NCBI GenBank assembly: GCA_031841125.1
Contig: CM063113.1
Coordinates: 31,331,312 to 31,395,311, forward strand
Length of the DNA: 64,000 nucleotides
Origin: Acanthococcus lagerstroemiae
Lineage: Eukaryota; Arthropoda; Insecta; Hemiptera; Eriococcidae
Direction of reading: 5' to 3'
The notes beneath the pieces were generated by a model, which was given only the letters and a program-made list of their open reading frames with translations, was not told the DNA's origin and did no database searches. The translations under genes and the position numbers were made by a program. This document shows, one piece after another, positions 11,796 through 22,946 of the stretch. Position 1 is the first letter of the stretch. Each line of letters starts with the position of its first letter.

Positions 11796-11830
<35 letters not shown>
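11705..11830 (+). repeat. LINE 3'-end fragment with (TTA)n tail
   Basis: GAAGCTTATGCCCAAAGGTGGGCC corresponds to the C-terminal codons of the RTE-like element at 4.2-5.7 kb (GAGGCTTATGCCCAACACTGGGC). About 100 bp later comes a TTA run (about 11799-11828). It is a strongly 5'-truncated relative on the same strand. Confidence 0.65.
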
Positions 11831-11831
<1 letters not shown>

Positions 11832-11875
11832 CTTTAAAATATTACTTCAGGAGAGAATTTTAGAAGAATAAAATT

Positions 11876-12079
11876 TCATTTATCAAAAATCAGAATCCTC
11901 ATCCGAACTTTTACATTGGCCATCACACTTGCACAGTTAAACCTCTCTGGACACTGCTGCATCGTTTTCCACATTCCTTGCAGGAACCCGTGGGAAATTC
12001 GTTGCAGCACTCTGCGGCAGTTAGAAGTGATACCCACTGTGGCGTCGATCTCTTCTCTCCGGTCATGGTCCAACCCCAA
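11876..12079 (-). other. Possible transposase C-terminal fragment
   Basis: The minus-strand frame contains RREEIDATVGIT...RVLQRISHGFLQGMWKTM...FNCASVMANVK. Its spacing of Leu, Phe and Cys residues resembles the helical C-terminus of some mariner-like transposases, but no catalytic residues are present. Weak assignment. Confidence 0.25.
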
Positions 12080-12415
12080 TCAGCTGGGCTGGGGAGAATT
12101 GGTTGTGTTTCGAGACAACGTCCCTAAATTTTACCACCTTGAAACGCGGCTTTCTTAGTATGCAGTAACAGTGCGGCACTTGTAGTGGGAATGACCTCCA
12201 AGGATTTCCCTTTATTTGTAAAGACGTATCTTCTACACTCATTCACTGACACAATCCGTAAGAGTTGTGGAATAATTTTGACTAGCAGAGTAAATTATTG
12301 ATTATTAAATATTAATATTAATTAAAATATTACCTAATATTTTAATAATCTCCCATCGAGGGAAAAATTATTCCAACCGATTTAAGGATTATTGCGCAGT
12401 GGAAAATTCAGTAAG

Positions 12416-12715
12416 TCACTCTCGGATAAATAACTTTAGGTGGAGTACGCACGGAGCACACAAGCCTAAGGGATCAAAAATAGTGCCTAATACGCTCAAT
12501 GCCACACGCAATGTGACAACCGAAATATGTTCGATATCAGAAAACTTTATGGACATCATGTCTTCATTAGGTTTCCAATTCAGTCCAAGGATAGAGATAT
12601 CATGACCAGTGCAAGGATTTATATGAAAGCACATATTTTTCTCTATTGGCCTAGAAGAGATATATCCAATACCCTTTTCCGTTTCAGGTCTTTTTGAGCA
12701 AAATGAGCTCAACTT
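12416..12715 (-). pseudogene. BEL/Pao retrotransposon pol fragment
   Basis: The minus-strand frame contains ILGLNWKPNEDMMSIK followed by RVALSVLGTIFDPLGLCAP and LKLFI. The pair GL.W.P..D.....K and (R)..LS....IFDPLG...P is a hallmark of Pao-type polyproteins between RT and RNase H. The fragment is about 98 residues and has no LTRs, so it is a relic. Confidence 0.75.
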
Positions 12716-12807
12716 TATTTTGCATATTTGGTCTATACGAGTATATTTTAGCCATTTTTCGCCTATATTTAGACTATTTCAACATATTTACCTAATTTGC
12801 TTTAAAA

Positions 12808-12842
12808 AAAAAAAAAAATAATAATAATAATAATAATAAAAA
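12808..12842. repeat. A-run and (AAT)n microsatellite
   Basis: A run of about 15 A is followed by eight AAT/ATA units. It lies just outside the right arm of the inverted-repeat element. Confidence 0.7.
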
Positions 12843-13165
12843 ATTCAAAGACGTTTTTGGATTTTCTGTCAGGCCTATAGTGGCATATTTATCTTCATTT
12901 TGTAGAAAATTTGATGGAGAACAACTTTTATTTGAAACTTTTTTCTCTAAAGTTCCACTGTTGAGAGATATTTCAGAAAAACCCGAATATTAGGGGGTTA
13001 CCCCCCCCCCCGAAAGGAATTTCCACAAGGGGTGGAAACCGCGCCCCACATCTAGAATTATTAGATGGATTTTTGAAAACAACTGTACCAAATCTCATAC
13101 TTATATTACAAAATGCACGGTTCACCTTCAATACGGTCCTTGACCGCCGCACTATAGGGACCAGA

Positions 13166-13245
13166 TACAGGGTGATTCTAAAAGATGTGCGAGTATTTCC
13201 CATTATTATCTATAGGTCTGTGTATATTTCCAGAATCACCCTGTA
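13166..13245. mobile_element. 80-bp Tc1/mariner-type MITE
   Basis: It starts TACAGGGTGATTCTAAAAG and ends CCAGAATCACCCTGTA. The inverted termini share 14 of about 16 bases and start with TA, the Tc1/mariner target. It has no coding capacity. Confidence 0.75.
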
Positions 13246-13588
13246 TGTTTTTTATTAACCCGTGGAGATACATCAAACCCGTAACGTCGGGGGAGGAGGT
13301 TAATGGAAGCATTACCTTCCTGAGTTTAGGGTTTTCCCTCTCCTGCGATAAGATCGTACTTTCCGATTCCAGACGCCAACGTCGAATTAAAAGGCTTTCT
13401 TTTGCGTGTTAATTGAAATTCTGAAGTGGTGAAAATCATCATCTTGCATCTTGCTTCCCCCTCCCACTGGAAAAAAAAGGTAGGCTGAGGTACATTCCTC
13501 TGGCCATTATGTGTACTTTTTACTATGTATATTTGGTGCTCATTATTTTTGCAAAGTTTAACTCTATTTTCGTTTTGATTTGTTGCAG

Positions 13589-13836
13589 TGTTGAAAGAAG
13601 ATGCGGAAGATTTAACGCATTTGGCGCCAACAGCCGGTGACGTATGCGTACCTCTTGATGAAAACCCGATGGAGTACGTGTTGCCAGACATGTTGGACGA
13701 GATCATTCTATCCGATTGTAAATTACTGCCGAATGATAATGTGGACCGAGATGTGTCCTCGTCGCCCAATTCGTATTTTAGTTATAGAGACGATCTTGAG
13801 CCCTCCTCCAGGCCTCTTTCACCTATCTTATCACAG
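13589..13836 (+). CDS. sima: HIF-alpha (Sima) exon with N-terminal ODD
   Basis: HIF-alpha is the oxygen-labile subunit of the bHLH-PAS hypoxia transcription factor. Prolyl hydroxylases mark it for VHL-dependent degradation in normoxia. The acceptor is TTTGTTGCAG|TG and the donor TCACAG|GTTCGT. The exon enters in phase 1 (its first two bases finish a codon) and ends in phase 0. It encodes EDLTHLAPTAGDVCVPLD, matching the vertebrate N-terminal ODD (LTLLAPAAGD in HIF-1alpha, QLAPTPGD in HIF-2alpha). The acceptor proline codon is 13627-13629. The acidic stretch after it and a serine/proline-rich end fit the family. Upstream bHLH and PAS exons are not seen in this window. Homology assignment is firm; function is inferred from the family. 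Confidence 0.92.
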
Positions 13837-14660
13837 GTTCGTATTCTGGCTTAATCCGTGTACTCAAATTATAAAAGACGACACTGAATCTGATTGCCGA
13901 CAAATGCATTTTTAGTCGGATGTATTAGTCAACACTTGCCCCTTATTAAACCTAAATGTGAGACATGTGGATAAAGAAGATTAGAAAGGGATTCAGTGAT
14001 CCAAAAGACCTTAAGATGTGTAATCTGTTGCAGTCCGTATTTTGCGTGATAGATTTTTGTACATTTTAGACCTCCGCATTGTAATCAGCCGGAATATTTT
14101 GATTACCCCTTCCTGTTTTCTTTTACAGATGAAGTCAAAAAGGAACGCTACTGCTAATCATATGCAATAAGTCATGGTAGTCCCCTCCTCCTCCGCTGAA
14201 TGATAAACTATCGGAGAACATCATTTCTCGAGAAATGTCAGACAAGTCACTAGGTCGCTAAGCACACATGTATAGTTTACCAGTTACATATATAAGACTC
14301 TGCAATGGAGACTTTGAAACACGTGCGCGATTACAATTAAGACTGCAGAATTTGACGCAGTGGTTCACGTTTCGATACAAAGTACAATCGCCAAGTGTAT
14401 TTACAAACGAGTATCGAATAGGTATCTGATTTTTATTAATTCGTGTGCATTAAAAATCTCGACATGTTTAAGCACTCGATTGGCCGTCACAATCAAATGC
14501 AGTTACAACATTACCATTTTTCTGCATGATTCCACTTTCGAATTCAGTTAGAGCACTTCTGTCTTAGCGCCAATCAACTACTTGAATTCAGTTGATACCT
14601 CATTTCTGTTTTCAGTTTGATTCTGACCATCTATTCAGCTCCTGATTTGTAATTTGTATG

Positions 14661-15230
14661 CAGTGTATCGTTCCCGTTCTCGTTCGTTCTTCTCTAATTG
14701 CATGGTTCTCATTCATGTTCTTCGTTCTCCTTTACCTTATAATTACAAACGTTCTCGTTCTCGTTCCCATTTCCATATTGTTGCTGCTCCCATTCCCCTT
14801 CTTGTTCCCACTTTGGTCCTGTTCCCATTTCCAGTTCTCTTTCTCAATCCCATCATGTTCTCGTTCTCATTCTGATTCTGAGAACGAGAACATGCCGTTT
14901 TTCTTCTCGTTCTCATTCGTTCTTTCAACACTGGTGCAGTACTGCCGTTTGATTTTATCATTAAAAAAATATATATTTGGTTTTAGGCTTTCAGAATTTT
15001 ATCTTTGTGCCAGCTGCAAAGGTGTTGGAAGAACACAAAAATCATATTGTTTCCGTTCTCGTTCGTTCTTCTCTAACTGCATGGTTCTCGTTCATGTTCT
15101 TCATTCTCCTGACCTTGAAATTACTAACGTTCTGGTCCTTATTCTCGTTTCCAATCTGGTCCTGTTCCCATTTCCCGTTCTCGTTCTCAATCCCATCATG
15201 CTCTCGTTCTCATTTGTTCTTCCAACACTG
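14661..15230. mobile_element. hAT-type non-autonomous element, internally duplicated
   Basis: It begins CAGTGTATCG and ends CCAACACTG. Flanking octamers TTTGTATG (14653-14660) and TTTGTATC (15231-15238) match at 7 of 8 positions, a hAT-style target duplication. The interior is built of GTTCTCGTTC words. Two related halves are visible: GTTCGTTCTTCTCTAA(T/C)TGCATGGTTCTC occurs near 14684 and near 15061. Confidence 0.75.
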
Positions 15231-15458
15231 TTTGTATCCAGCTAGTATTTCTTAAACGTCATTGCTGAGTGCTTTATTGGAAAGAAATCAGCGAGTTGAC
15301 AGTGGCTGCTGATCGAACATGAGCTCCATGGGGAGCGGAAATCTTCCCCTGGACATTCAAGAAAAATTTTATTTTGCCGAAAAATGAATGTTTCTTCTCG
15401 AAACAGGATTCGGCCCCCCGAACTCGTCTTGCCTACCACCCTTCCCACAGTATAATTT

Positions 15459-15580
15459 GCAGGATGAGACCAGTTTTTGGAAAACCGGGTAAAGTCAGGG
15501 AATGTGAGCGCACCTGGAGAAGTCGGAGAAAAGTCAGGGAATTTCACCAAGGTCAGGGAAATTTCTGAGACTCCCCGCAT
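15459..15580. repeat. Fragment of GGGAAAAGTCAGGGAATTT family
   Basis: It contains GGAAAACCGGGTAAAGTCAGGGAAT and two further GTCAGGGAA words. It is related to the complete element at 18096-18383. Its termini are decayed. Confidence 0.6.
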
Positions 15581-15692
15581 TGGTAAGAAATCAAATACAC
15601 ATCGATTGATTGCTAAGTTACAAATCCTATTAACGAGAACGAAATAAATCGCGACGTTCATACTTTCATTCCTTTCCAATTGAATCTGAATT

Positions 15693-16080
15693 TACAGCAC
15701 AGTAGACTCCCGATTATCCCATTCCTGATTATCTGACTCACCGTTGAAGAGTAGCTCATTGCCCAAGACAAATTTATGGTGCCGTATGTATCGCGGGGTA
15801 TAAAAAAATTGACGTCTCGAAGAAGCTGAATTATGCTGTGAGAAATGCGTACTGTCTATATTCAGAAGCCATGAGAGAGAAAAAAGAAAGGGATGCCAAG
15901 GAATCGCTTTCCAAAGCGATGAAGCGCGAAGCTTCAGAAACAGTAAAGGAGCTCCACAAAAGCAAGAAGAAGGTCCTCGAAGATGCTCGTTGTAAAATTG
16001 AGGAACTTGACACTGACATGAAGAAAATTAGCATCTGTTTCACTATCAAAATGAGGGCCGGACTTCCAAAACGCACTTAG
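15693..16080 (+). other. Pogo/Tigger-like end plus Lys/Glu-rich open frame
   Basis: CAGTAGACTCCCGATTATCC at about 15701 resembles the terminal repeat of pogo/Tigger-type transposons. The frame 15838-16080 encodes an 80-residue Lys/Glu-rich, heptad-like peptide (EAMREKKERDAKESL...KKVLEDARCKIEELD) with coiled-coil character. There is no DDE core. I think it is transposon-derived, but the link between terminus and frame is not proven. Confidence 0.3.
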
Positions 16081-16707
16081 TCCAAAATTACGGACATTGA
16101 GACTTTAGCGCTATCTAGTGAAGAAAAAGAAAATACACATTCCAGCGTTTACCGCGAATTTCTACCTCAATTATGAGGCGAGTTATATGTAAGACAAGGC
16201 AAAATACTCTCCAAAGATCACGAAATATGCGCATATTATGTTCTCAAAACCAAACTAATATATGCGACAATATTTCATCGGGTCAGTGCGATTTGGAGCT
16301 AAATCCAATTATTTGCAAAATTAAGATTTGGGTATTATTGGAAAGATGTAATTCCATGCTGCATCAAATATAACACTGTATTTAATGCTGCTTTCAATAA
16401 TTTTCTTTTGAATTAAGGAGTAAAGTGGTCATATCCAGCTCATCTCAATAAATTTGGGCGAAAAGGTGCTATATCCAATAATTTGAAATTTTATGGGAAT
16501 ATAATCATCTCACAGATGAAGATTCGTACAAAGACATACCACAACAATTTGGTTCAAATTTTCAATTATTGCAATGTGTTTTTCATTATTTGCGCCACGT
16601 GGTATATTATTATACTAATTTTTGCAGTTTTACGATTTGCTGAACTACTTGGATGTTTCTGCATAAGACGTGCCTTTTCGCAGTTCTTATAAAGTCAAAT
16701 TTATAGG

Positions 16708-17229
16708 CAGGGACGTACCGAAGAGTTTTTCCTGGGGGTGGGGGGGGGGGGAGAAATCGTGAAAGTCCCAACTGACTCGTCAGCTCAAAATTTCCAAGTA
16801 TCAAAGCAAAAACAAAAAAGAAAGAAAGAAAAAAGCTTTGACTGACTTACTGGATTTTCCAACTGATGACTCAACTTAAAATTTCCAAGTCAACTTCTCA
16901 ACTTAATTCCCAAGTGTCAAAGCTAGTTAAAAAAAAATTAATAAAAAAAAACCTTTGATTGACTTATTGGATTTTTTCAATTGATGCTGACTCAACTCAA
17001 AATTCCCAAGTATCAAAGCAAAAAAGAAAACCTTGTGACTTGTTCTATTTTCTCAACTCAATTCCCAAGTGTCAAAGTAAATTTAAAAAAAAAAAATTAG
17101 TAAATAACTTCTGACTGGATTTTTCCAACTCCGCCTGACTCAAATGGTAAATTTTTCCAACTGCTGCGTAAAAAATTTCTACAGCGAGGAGGAGTTGCCC
17201 CTCCCCATTCTCCTATTGATACGTCCCTG
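16708..17229. mobile_element. hAT-type MITE with internal CTCAA...CCAAGTGTCAAAG repeats
   Basis: The termini are CAGGGACGTA and TACGTCCCTG. Flanking octamers TTTATAGG (16700-16707) and TTTCTAGG (17230-17237) match at 7 of 8. The interior holds four to five degenerate tandem units of roughly 90-120 bp containing CCCAAGT(A/G)TCAAAG and GACTTA(C/T)TGGATTTT. A guanine run (about 16738-16752) lies near the left end. Confidence 0.8.
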
Positions 17230-17311
17230 TTTCTAGGTCAGATAAAAGTCCTGTATTTTGATTTTCCAAATTGTGTTGACATCCTGTTTTCTTTTTCTTG
17301 TGAAATCACCA

Positions 17312-17400
17312 AGGAAATGCCAAACTAAGAAGCGTATTTGGTGGGGATAAAATCTGGGAAAGTTAGGGAATTTTTTCTTGAGAAAAACCTGGCCATCATG
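17312..17400. repeat. Repeat fragment shared with 10441-10555
   Basis: It carries CCAAACTAAGAAGCGTATTTGGTGGGG and TAGGGAATTTTTTCTTGAG, then AAACCTGGCC. It matches the fragment at 10.44-10.55 kb and the GTCAGGGAATTTT family. Confidence 0.55.
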
Positions 17401-18095
17401 ATTTTGATAGCGCCCGTGAACCTAAGTCCAATATCAAATGGCATGTCAAAAGGATTGAAGTAAAGAGACAAATAGTAGATAGAAAATGCAGAGTTAGCGA
17501 TCGAAAATACCTGTGAAGTGATCATTTACCGCATAGTGACCAATTTGAGGTTGCCTCATAGTATGGTGACATTTGAACCACTCGAAAAAATTCATTCGGT
17601 GGTTATTTCTATGGGCTTCGGACGTGCTGGACACATTTTTGTAGTTATTTTCGATGCACCCTTTTCCTAGGGCCCACAGGACACGGAAGAGGTGCTCGAA
17701 ACCAAAAAGTTGGTGGTTTCTAATATTATACTCGGATTTTCATTGTCGCTGAGTTCATTTTTGAGGTCGTTTCAGTTACAGCTCTTCGTTAAAACCCGCC
17801 GAGGGCTAAAACTTGAAGTATTGAGCGTTACAGAAGTGAGAATCCTCAATCATAACGAATGTGAGTTTTGATGGATCACTGAGTTCTTTTTGAGGTTAAT
17901 TTTGGTACATTCTCTTTCTCTCGATAGCTCCATACATGGGGGGGGGGGGTTATGACCTGAGAGTTCATGTTTTTGGTTTTTGGCATACCAATAATAAGGA
18001 TGTTGGAGTCGCAAAGTTCATGTTTCAGTTTATTTGAATACTTACTGCCCTCACCTATTAGAACCCTCTGAGATCTAGAATCTAAAATAATGTTG

Positions 18096-18383
18096 CAGGG
18101 TTGCCACTTTCCGGAAAACCGGGAAAAGTCAGGGAATTTAGTCACTCAGGGAAAAGTCAGGGAATTTTCATTTAAGTCAGGGAAATTTTCTGAAAATAAG
18201 AAACGAGTTCGTATTTTATCAGAGTAAACTTTTTTTATTTGTATTGTAAAAAATTTCTGTGACTCTCCTCCCTCTGGGCTTTCTCGGAATCCTGTAAAAA
18301 AGGTCAGGGAAAATTGGAAAAGTTGGCCTGGAAAACCGGGAAAAGTCAGGTAAAACCAATACTGAGAAAAAGTGGCAACCCTG
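18096..18383. mobile_element. Complete CAGGGTTGCC MITE
   Basis: The inverted termini are CAGGGTTGCCACTTT and AAAAGTGGCAACCCTG. The interior repeats GGGAAAAGTCAGGGAATTT-type words. The pentamer TGTTG flanks both sides directly (18091-18095 and 18384-18388), which is shorter than a usual hAT duplication. Fragments of the family are at 10.4, 15.5 and 17.3 kb. Confidence 0.8.
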
Positions 18384-19926
18384 TGTTGACTAATGGGCAT
18401 CAGTTAGATCGAAAATTAAGTTTTAGGAGTAGCTGTGTCCATTTTGGACTTTATTCGAGTCGTAGTCTCAACCCATAAAGGTTGACGGGTATGTGAATGT
18501 TCTAATTTAAGGCTCTAGCTCCTGTTGGGTCTTGCAACGTTGATAGATAGATACGTAAATGATGAAATTTCAAATTCTAGCCTGCGTGAGGTCTTGATGG
18601 GTAGAGGTTATGTTCGGATGAGCTTGACTTCAAAAATAAACTCGATGACCTGGAGAGAAAAACAATTGTCATAATTTATTGATGCTCACGTATTGATTGT
18701 AAAACTCGTATTGGCCGTCTGGAAAACATACACAACAGGCATACAACTAGAAGCATTACAAATTCGAAAACTGGATTAGAATTAGAAACAAGATAAATGA
18801 TAATGGGCCCGATGTGTTTTGGCTAGTAGTCACAGCTTTCTGCAGTGTTTCCGAATTCATAACAATCTTAAAATTGCCATTTTGTGGGTTACGGTGTATT
18901 CAAAAAGTCACAGTTGTTACATAAGTCGGTATTTTAGATGCTTGCCTTTCGTGAATCGCCGTATATTTGAAGCTATGAACGCCCATGTTGAGGTTTCGAG
19001 CTCCAGTAGATTCGGCAGGGGGTTGAATTTCAATACTTCGATCTTTTAATGAAAAAAAGAATCGTTCAAAATTGGGCATTCTCTACACCGAACTGAAATT
19101 TGACTTGGACGGAAAGAAAGATTTGCTGGTCTACTTGTAATAGTTCTATCACAATTAGACAGTACCTTTTGAGCGGCGTTGCTGACCCTAAAACAGTTGC
19201 GAGATACATAATTTCTATTACTCAGTTAAGCTGGACGTGTGACACTGTGTACATAGTTGAAGGTATGGCTATCAAATTGAAAAAAGAAAAGGAAGCTGCA
19301 ACTTTGTGCCTTAAAAGTTACCATCGTAATTGGTACACTCAAAGCTACTTTGTATTGTTTCGAACTTTGGAAGCCCCAGTTCCCCGTGAACTGTTTTGGA
19401 TACGTTACTTTCGGAAATAACTTCATGATAAACTTTGAAGTTAATGGTCTCGAAAGAAAATTTTTTGTGAAACGTGTTCTTCGATGGTATTGTTCATATT
19501 CATGATCACAAATGAGACTCTCCCTTCAAACCTCTAATCTGTGATACTGTAATAAGTGGATGATGCTAAAGCAAAATATGAAATCTTTGGGCAAATCATC
19601 GACATGAGGAAGAAGGCTGTGGCATACTTTGTCCCGTGTCTGTCGAGACTACATGCTCATTAGTGATTTGACTTTTGCAGTAAAAGAAACCCGAGACCTG
19701 AAAGTCTGCGGGCTATGCTCCAATATGCTAGAATTCTATCTTTAAAATAGATTAGAAACCATTCGTGAGGGAGTAGTATCTACAGGAATGCTATTTATTA
19801 TGCATTCGAGTAGTCGATGACCCGTTTTTCTCTTCGAATTACTACATAATATTTTACGGTGATAAATGTTCGCCTTATTTTTTCTGAGAAATATTAATCC
19901 GGTCCGTCGTTTTTCTTTCCCAACAG

Positions 19927-20150
19927 AATGAAGACTGTAGTATACCTTCGTTATGCAGCGACGAATCGCCGTTACATAATAACTCCGTGAATCCGTTCCT
20001 CGACTTCGACGACCTGATGCAGTCCTCCGAGGAAATAAACGACCTGTCTACGAAAGCTTCGCTCATACCATTAACGTTGGATCACGATTCAATACTGCCA
20101 TTTGTGACGAACGATTTCATGTGGGGGTCGTCGTCTGAAGAATCCGCTTG
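19927..20150 (+). CDS. sima: HIF-alpha (Sima) exon with C-terminal ODD-like segment
   Basis: Acceptor CCCAACAG|AA, donor GCTTG|GTGAGT; it enters in phase 0 and leaves in phase 2. The central motif INDLSTKASLIPL, then a short acidic linker, LPF and NDFMWG, align with the insect C-terminal ODD pattern D-L-x-x-R-A-P-Y-I-P-M...LPLL..DLMW. At the position of the hydroxyacceptor proline (human Pro564) the codon is TCG, serine (20059-20061). The flanking Ala, Ile and second Pro are kept. Upstream FLDFDDLMQSSEEI is acidic and fits the family. Exon identity follows from motif order and splice phase; loss of hydroxylation is inference. Confidence 0.88.
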
Positions 20151-20245
20151 GTGAGTTCCCGGTACCCTTGTCTGCGATGCGAAAATCGAAAAGAATTTCA
20201 TGTTGAGTGAGTAGAAGAAATTAAATGCGAATTTATCGGTTCCAG

Positions 20246-20703
20246 GTCTTCCGTATCCAGTTCACCAACTTCGAATTGTTCTCTGTCTCCACGGCTAGAC
20301 CACAATTCCAGTCTAGCCAAATTGTTAACCACGAATCCGATAAATAATTACGACGGAGGTGGAGGAGGAGGAGACGGTGGAAGTACGAGGACGAGGATAA
20401 TGGACGCGGGAAACAAGCGAACCCATGCCAATCTGTTTCAGAATCAGAATGAAGCAGACATTGGTAGCAGAACCTCGTACACTGCGAGCGCTAATCGAGC
20501 AGGAGAGCGCAACTACACGAATGTCGGCTTCACCAAGACCGGCGGCTCGACTTACCAACGTTCGAATGTAAATAATAACCAACCAGACGGAACTAAACGT
20601 CGTTGTAACAACAGCAACCTGTCCAGAATGACGAACTCCAACGCTGTACCCGTCTCCTCCGCCGGCATCGGTAACCTCAATAATCATCATAATGCTAAAA
20701 AAG
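20246..20703 (+). CDS. sima: HIF-alpha (Sima) low-complexity exon
   Basis: The acceptor is GGTTCCAG|GT after a 95-bp intron (20151-20245), and the donor is AAAAAG|GTAATT. It enters in phase 2, completing a Trp codon, and leaves in phase 1. It encodes SSVSSSPTSNCSLSPRLDH, then SLAKLL, a poly-Gly tract, and a long Asn/Ser/Arg-rich stretch. This corresponds to the poorly conserved, flexible region between the ODD and C-TAD of HIF-alpha. Ser/Pro-rich sequence directly after the C-ODD is also seen in vertebrate HIFs. A read-through frame runs past the donor to 20756, but the donor is good and the next exon is in phase. Confidence 0.88.
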
Positions 20704-20929
20704 GTAATTGGGCATTGTCGCCTGTTGGATTACTCTTATTTATTAGATCAAGTTAACCTTCTACGGCCGGAATTAGAGAAAGTCCTAGAGCCAATCATCA
20801 AGAGACAGAAGACATGATTCATTTCTTTCCTTCCTTCCATTTTTTTTGTGTTGTTTTTTAGATGCTGCTTTGAAACTCAGCGTCTCAGTCCATTTGTCTA
20901 TTTCAGCTCCTAATTCAAATCTAATCCTG

Positions 20930-21830
20930 TTTGAACTCATTTCATTGTCCAAGTCTATATTGATTCGATAAAATATGTTTAAAACTCTCCTAGACTTCCT
21001 CAAGATTCTTCTGGACTTGTCTGAGCCCCTTCTGAACACTATCAGATGTATGCAAGTCCATTAGGACACTTCCAGACTGGATTATGTCTTCTTAAAACTT
21101 GTTTCAAGCTCATTAAACCTCTTGAAGACCTATTCAAACTTATTTAAGGCTCTTCAAGACTCTGCCAGGTTCTTTGGTGACCTTCTGAGACTTTTCTGAA
21201 CTGTTTCTTGAAACTCATTCGGACTTCAAGAATTTGTGTTAAGGTTTTTCCGAGTGTGATGCTGACAGGTTCAAATTTATCTTGACTTGGCTAAAACTTA
21301 CCAAGTCTTGTTTAATATTCGCCAAGTATCCTTCAAACTCCTTCTAACTCGTGTAACACTTCCAGACTTGTTGAAGACCCTTTGACATTATTTTGACCTT
21401 GTCAAGCCTCTTTGGAGTTCTGCCATGCTTCGGGTTTTCTTGAAATTTTCAAGACTTGGTTATGACTCTTTCAAACTTGTTTAAACTCATCAAGATTTTT
21501 GGAAACCCTTTAAGACTTCTGAACTTGTTTAAGCGTCTTTAAGATTATTTGGTATGTTTTCAAGTCTTATTAAGCTTTTCTAGACTTGTATATTACTCTT
21601 TCAGACTTGGTTCGGACCCTTTACGGCCCTTCCAAACTCGCTGAAGACCTTTAAAAAGTCTTTAACTTACTTAAGTTTCTGCACGACTCTTTCAGACTTG
21701 CAGAGGTCTCGTTAAGATTCTTCCAGACATGACGGCGACCCTTTGCTTTGAGACCTGTAAGACTCGTCAGCGGTGTTTCAAGATATTTTTATACCATCAA
21801 GATATTTGAAGACTTTCAGTTCTGCTTATA
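20930..21830. repeat. Degenerate AGACTT/CTTCAAGACT repeat field
   Basis: About 900 bp are dominated by variants of CTT..AGACTTGTT.AAG..TCTT with an irregular period of roughly 20-30 bp. The same flavour returns at 24.97-25.96 kb, on the other side of the Penelope-like element and inverted repeat, as if those had inserted into one continuous field. Confidence 0.6.
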
Positions 21831-22313
21831 AGACATTTCCTGAGAACCTTTTTCTCCAATTTCAATTTTCTCAAATCAGAATTCCTGATTTTTTTAAAAA
21901 GTAATTTCCCAAATCAGGATTCCTAATGTTTTTTTTTATTTTTATTTTTTTTTAGTAAATAAGTTTGGATTGCTTGAAAAAGTTTTATGTCTTCAGTGTC
22001 CATTTTGGAGTGTGAGTGAACTTGGTAATATTCCATTGTAGTGTTAGTCCAGAGCGCTTTCGGCTGTTATGTCATCATCACTGGAGTACCCTAAATGAGA
22101 CTTGTTGCTTGTGATCCTGTAGTTATAATCAAGAGTAGTACCGTATGGTGAACCTGTTTCGTCGCGTGCTCGTATTGGTTGTTTGTGATTATGCAGTCTG
22201 TCCAATCCGTGGGTGTTATGTTATTAGTTGGAATAAGTTCTCGCTTTGGAAATTAGTAGTTGTGTTTATTTGGTTGTTTTGTTTTGTTTTTGCCTTTATT
22301 ATTTCTAGTTCTT

Positions 22314-22831
22314 TTAATTTTCTTTATCCTTTTTTTTTTTTTTTTTTTTTTTTTTGTGGTTTTCTATGTGTAGGATTTTGTATTTTTCTGACAATTTGTC
22401 ATTGTTATGTCCCTGGTCATTGCAGTGTTTTCCAAACAGTGATTTGTTATCATTTAGCTTCTGTGATTTTTCATGTTCTTTGATTCTGGTTGTGAATTTT
22501 CTGCCTGTTTCTCCTGTGTAGGTCATGTCACAGTGTTCACCGTCCAGTCTGTATACTCTGTTACTGTTGTTTCTGTCCTCTGTTTTTGTTTGTCATTGCT
22601 CATTTGTTTGATCAGAGGTGGTCTGTTTTTGATTTCGAGTTTTATGTTGCATTGGGTGAAGATTTTTTTGTATTTTGTAGTATGTGTTCCTGTAAATAGT
22701 ATTGCTCCTGCATATTTGTCTGTTTTTATGGTTGTTGGTTCAGTGTCTGTGCTTTTTGGTTGTGTTAGTTTGTTAATTATTCTGTCTACTGTTTGCGGTT
22801 GGTATTTGTTGTTAATTGCAATTTGTTTCAT
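22314..22831 (-). pseudogene. PLE GIY-YIG endonuclease, frameshifted
   Basis: In one frame (22831-22523) lies the RT-endonuclease linker, including GAILFTGTHT and IKNRPPL. The frame changes near 22570, where VYRLDGEHCDMTYTGETGRKF gives the GIY (VYR) and YIG (YTG) strands, followed by the catalytic-type TRIKEHEK segment. It ends in a poly-lysine tract that is only the translation of a run of about 26 T on the plus strand (22330-22355). Confidence 0.85.
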
Positions 22832-22946
22832 TTTGTTATTTCTGTTGTTCTGAGGTTGTTGTCGTGTAGTATGTTGACTGCTCTGTGGCAGTAGTTGTGT
22901 AGTGCTGCCATTTTGTGTTTTTGATTGTGCAATGAGTCTTTGGGTA

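Larger units (their letters stand above)
11342..13154. mobile_element. Large inverted-repeat element with arms of about 285 bp
   Basis: 11342-11625 reappears inverted at 12870-13154. Both ends start TAGTGCGG(T/C)GG, and shared inner landmarks include CAAATAAAAGTTGTTCTCCATC and the CCACTATAG segment. Between the arms lie a LINE 3' tail, a small transposase-like frame and a BEL/Pao fragment. It may be a non-autonomous DNA transposon with long TIRs that accumulated insertions, or two opposed copies of one repeat. A target-site duplication was not evident. Confidence 0.6.
13837..19926 (+). other. sima: HIF-alpha intron (6.1 kb) with transposon remnants
   Basis: This intron joins the N-ODD exon to the C-ODD-like exon (GT...AACAG). 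Identified contents are the hAT-type elements at 14661-15230, 16708-17229 and 18096-18383 and the repeat fragments at 15459-15580 and 17312-17400. I recognise nothing in the stretches 13840-14650, 17410-18090 and 18390-19920. Confidence 0.8.

Noticed and set aside
22330..22355. Poly-T run as a LINE or SINE poly-A tail
   Set aside because: It lies inside the endonuclease frame of the Penelope-like element and is better explained as slippage in a lysine-codon tract.
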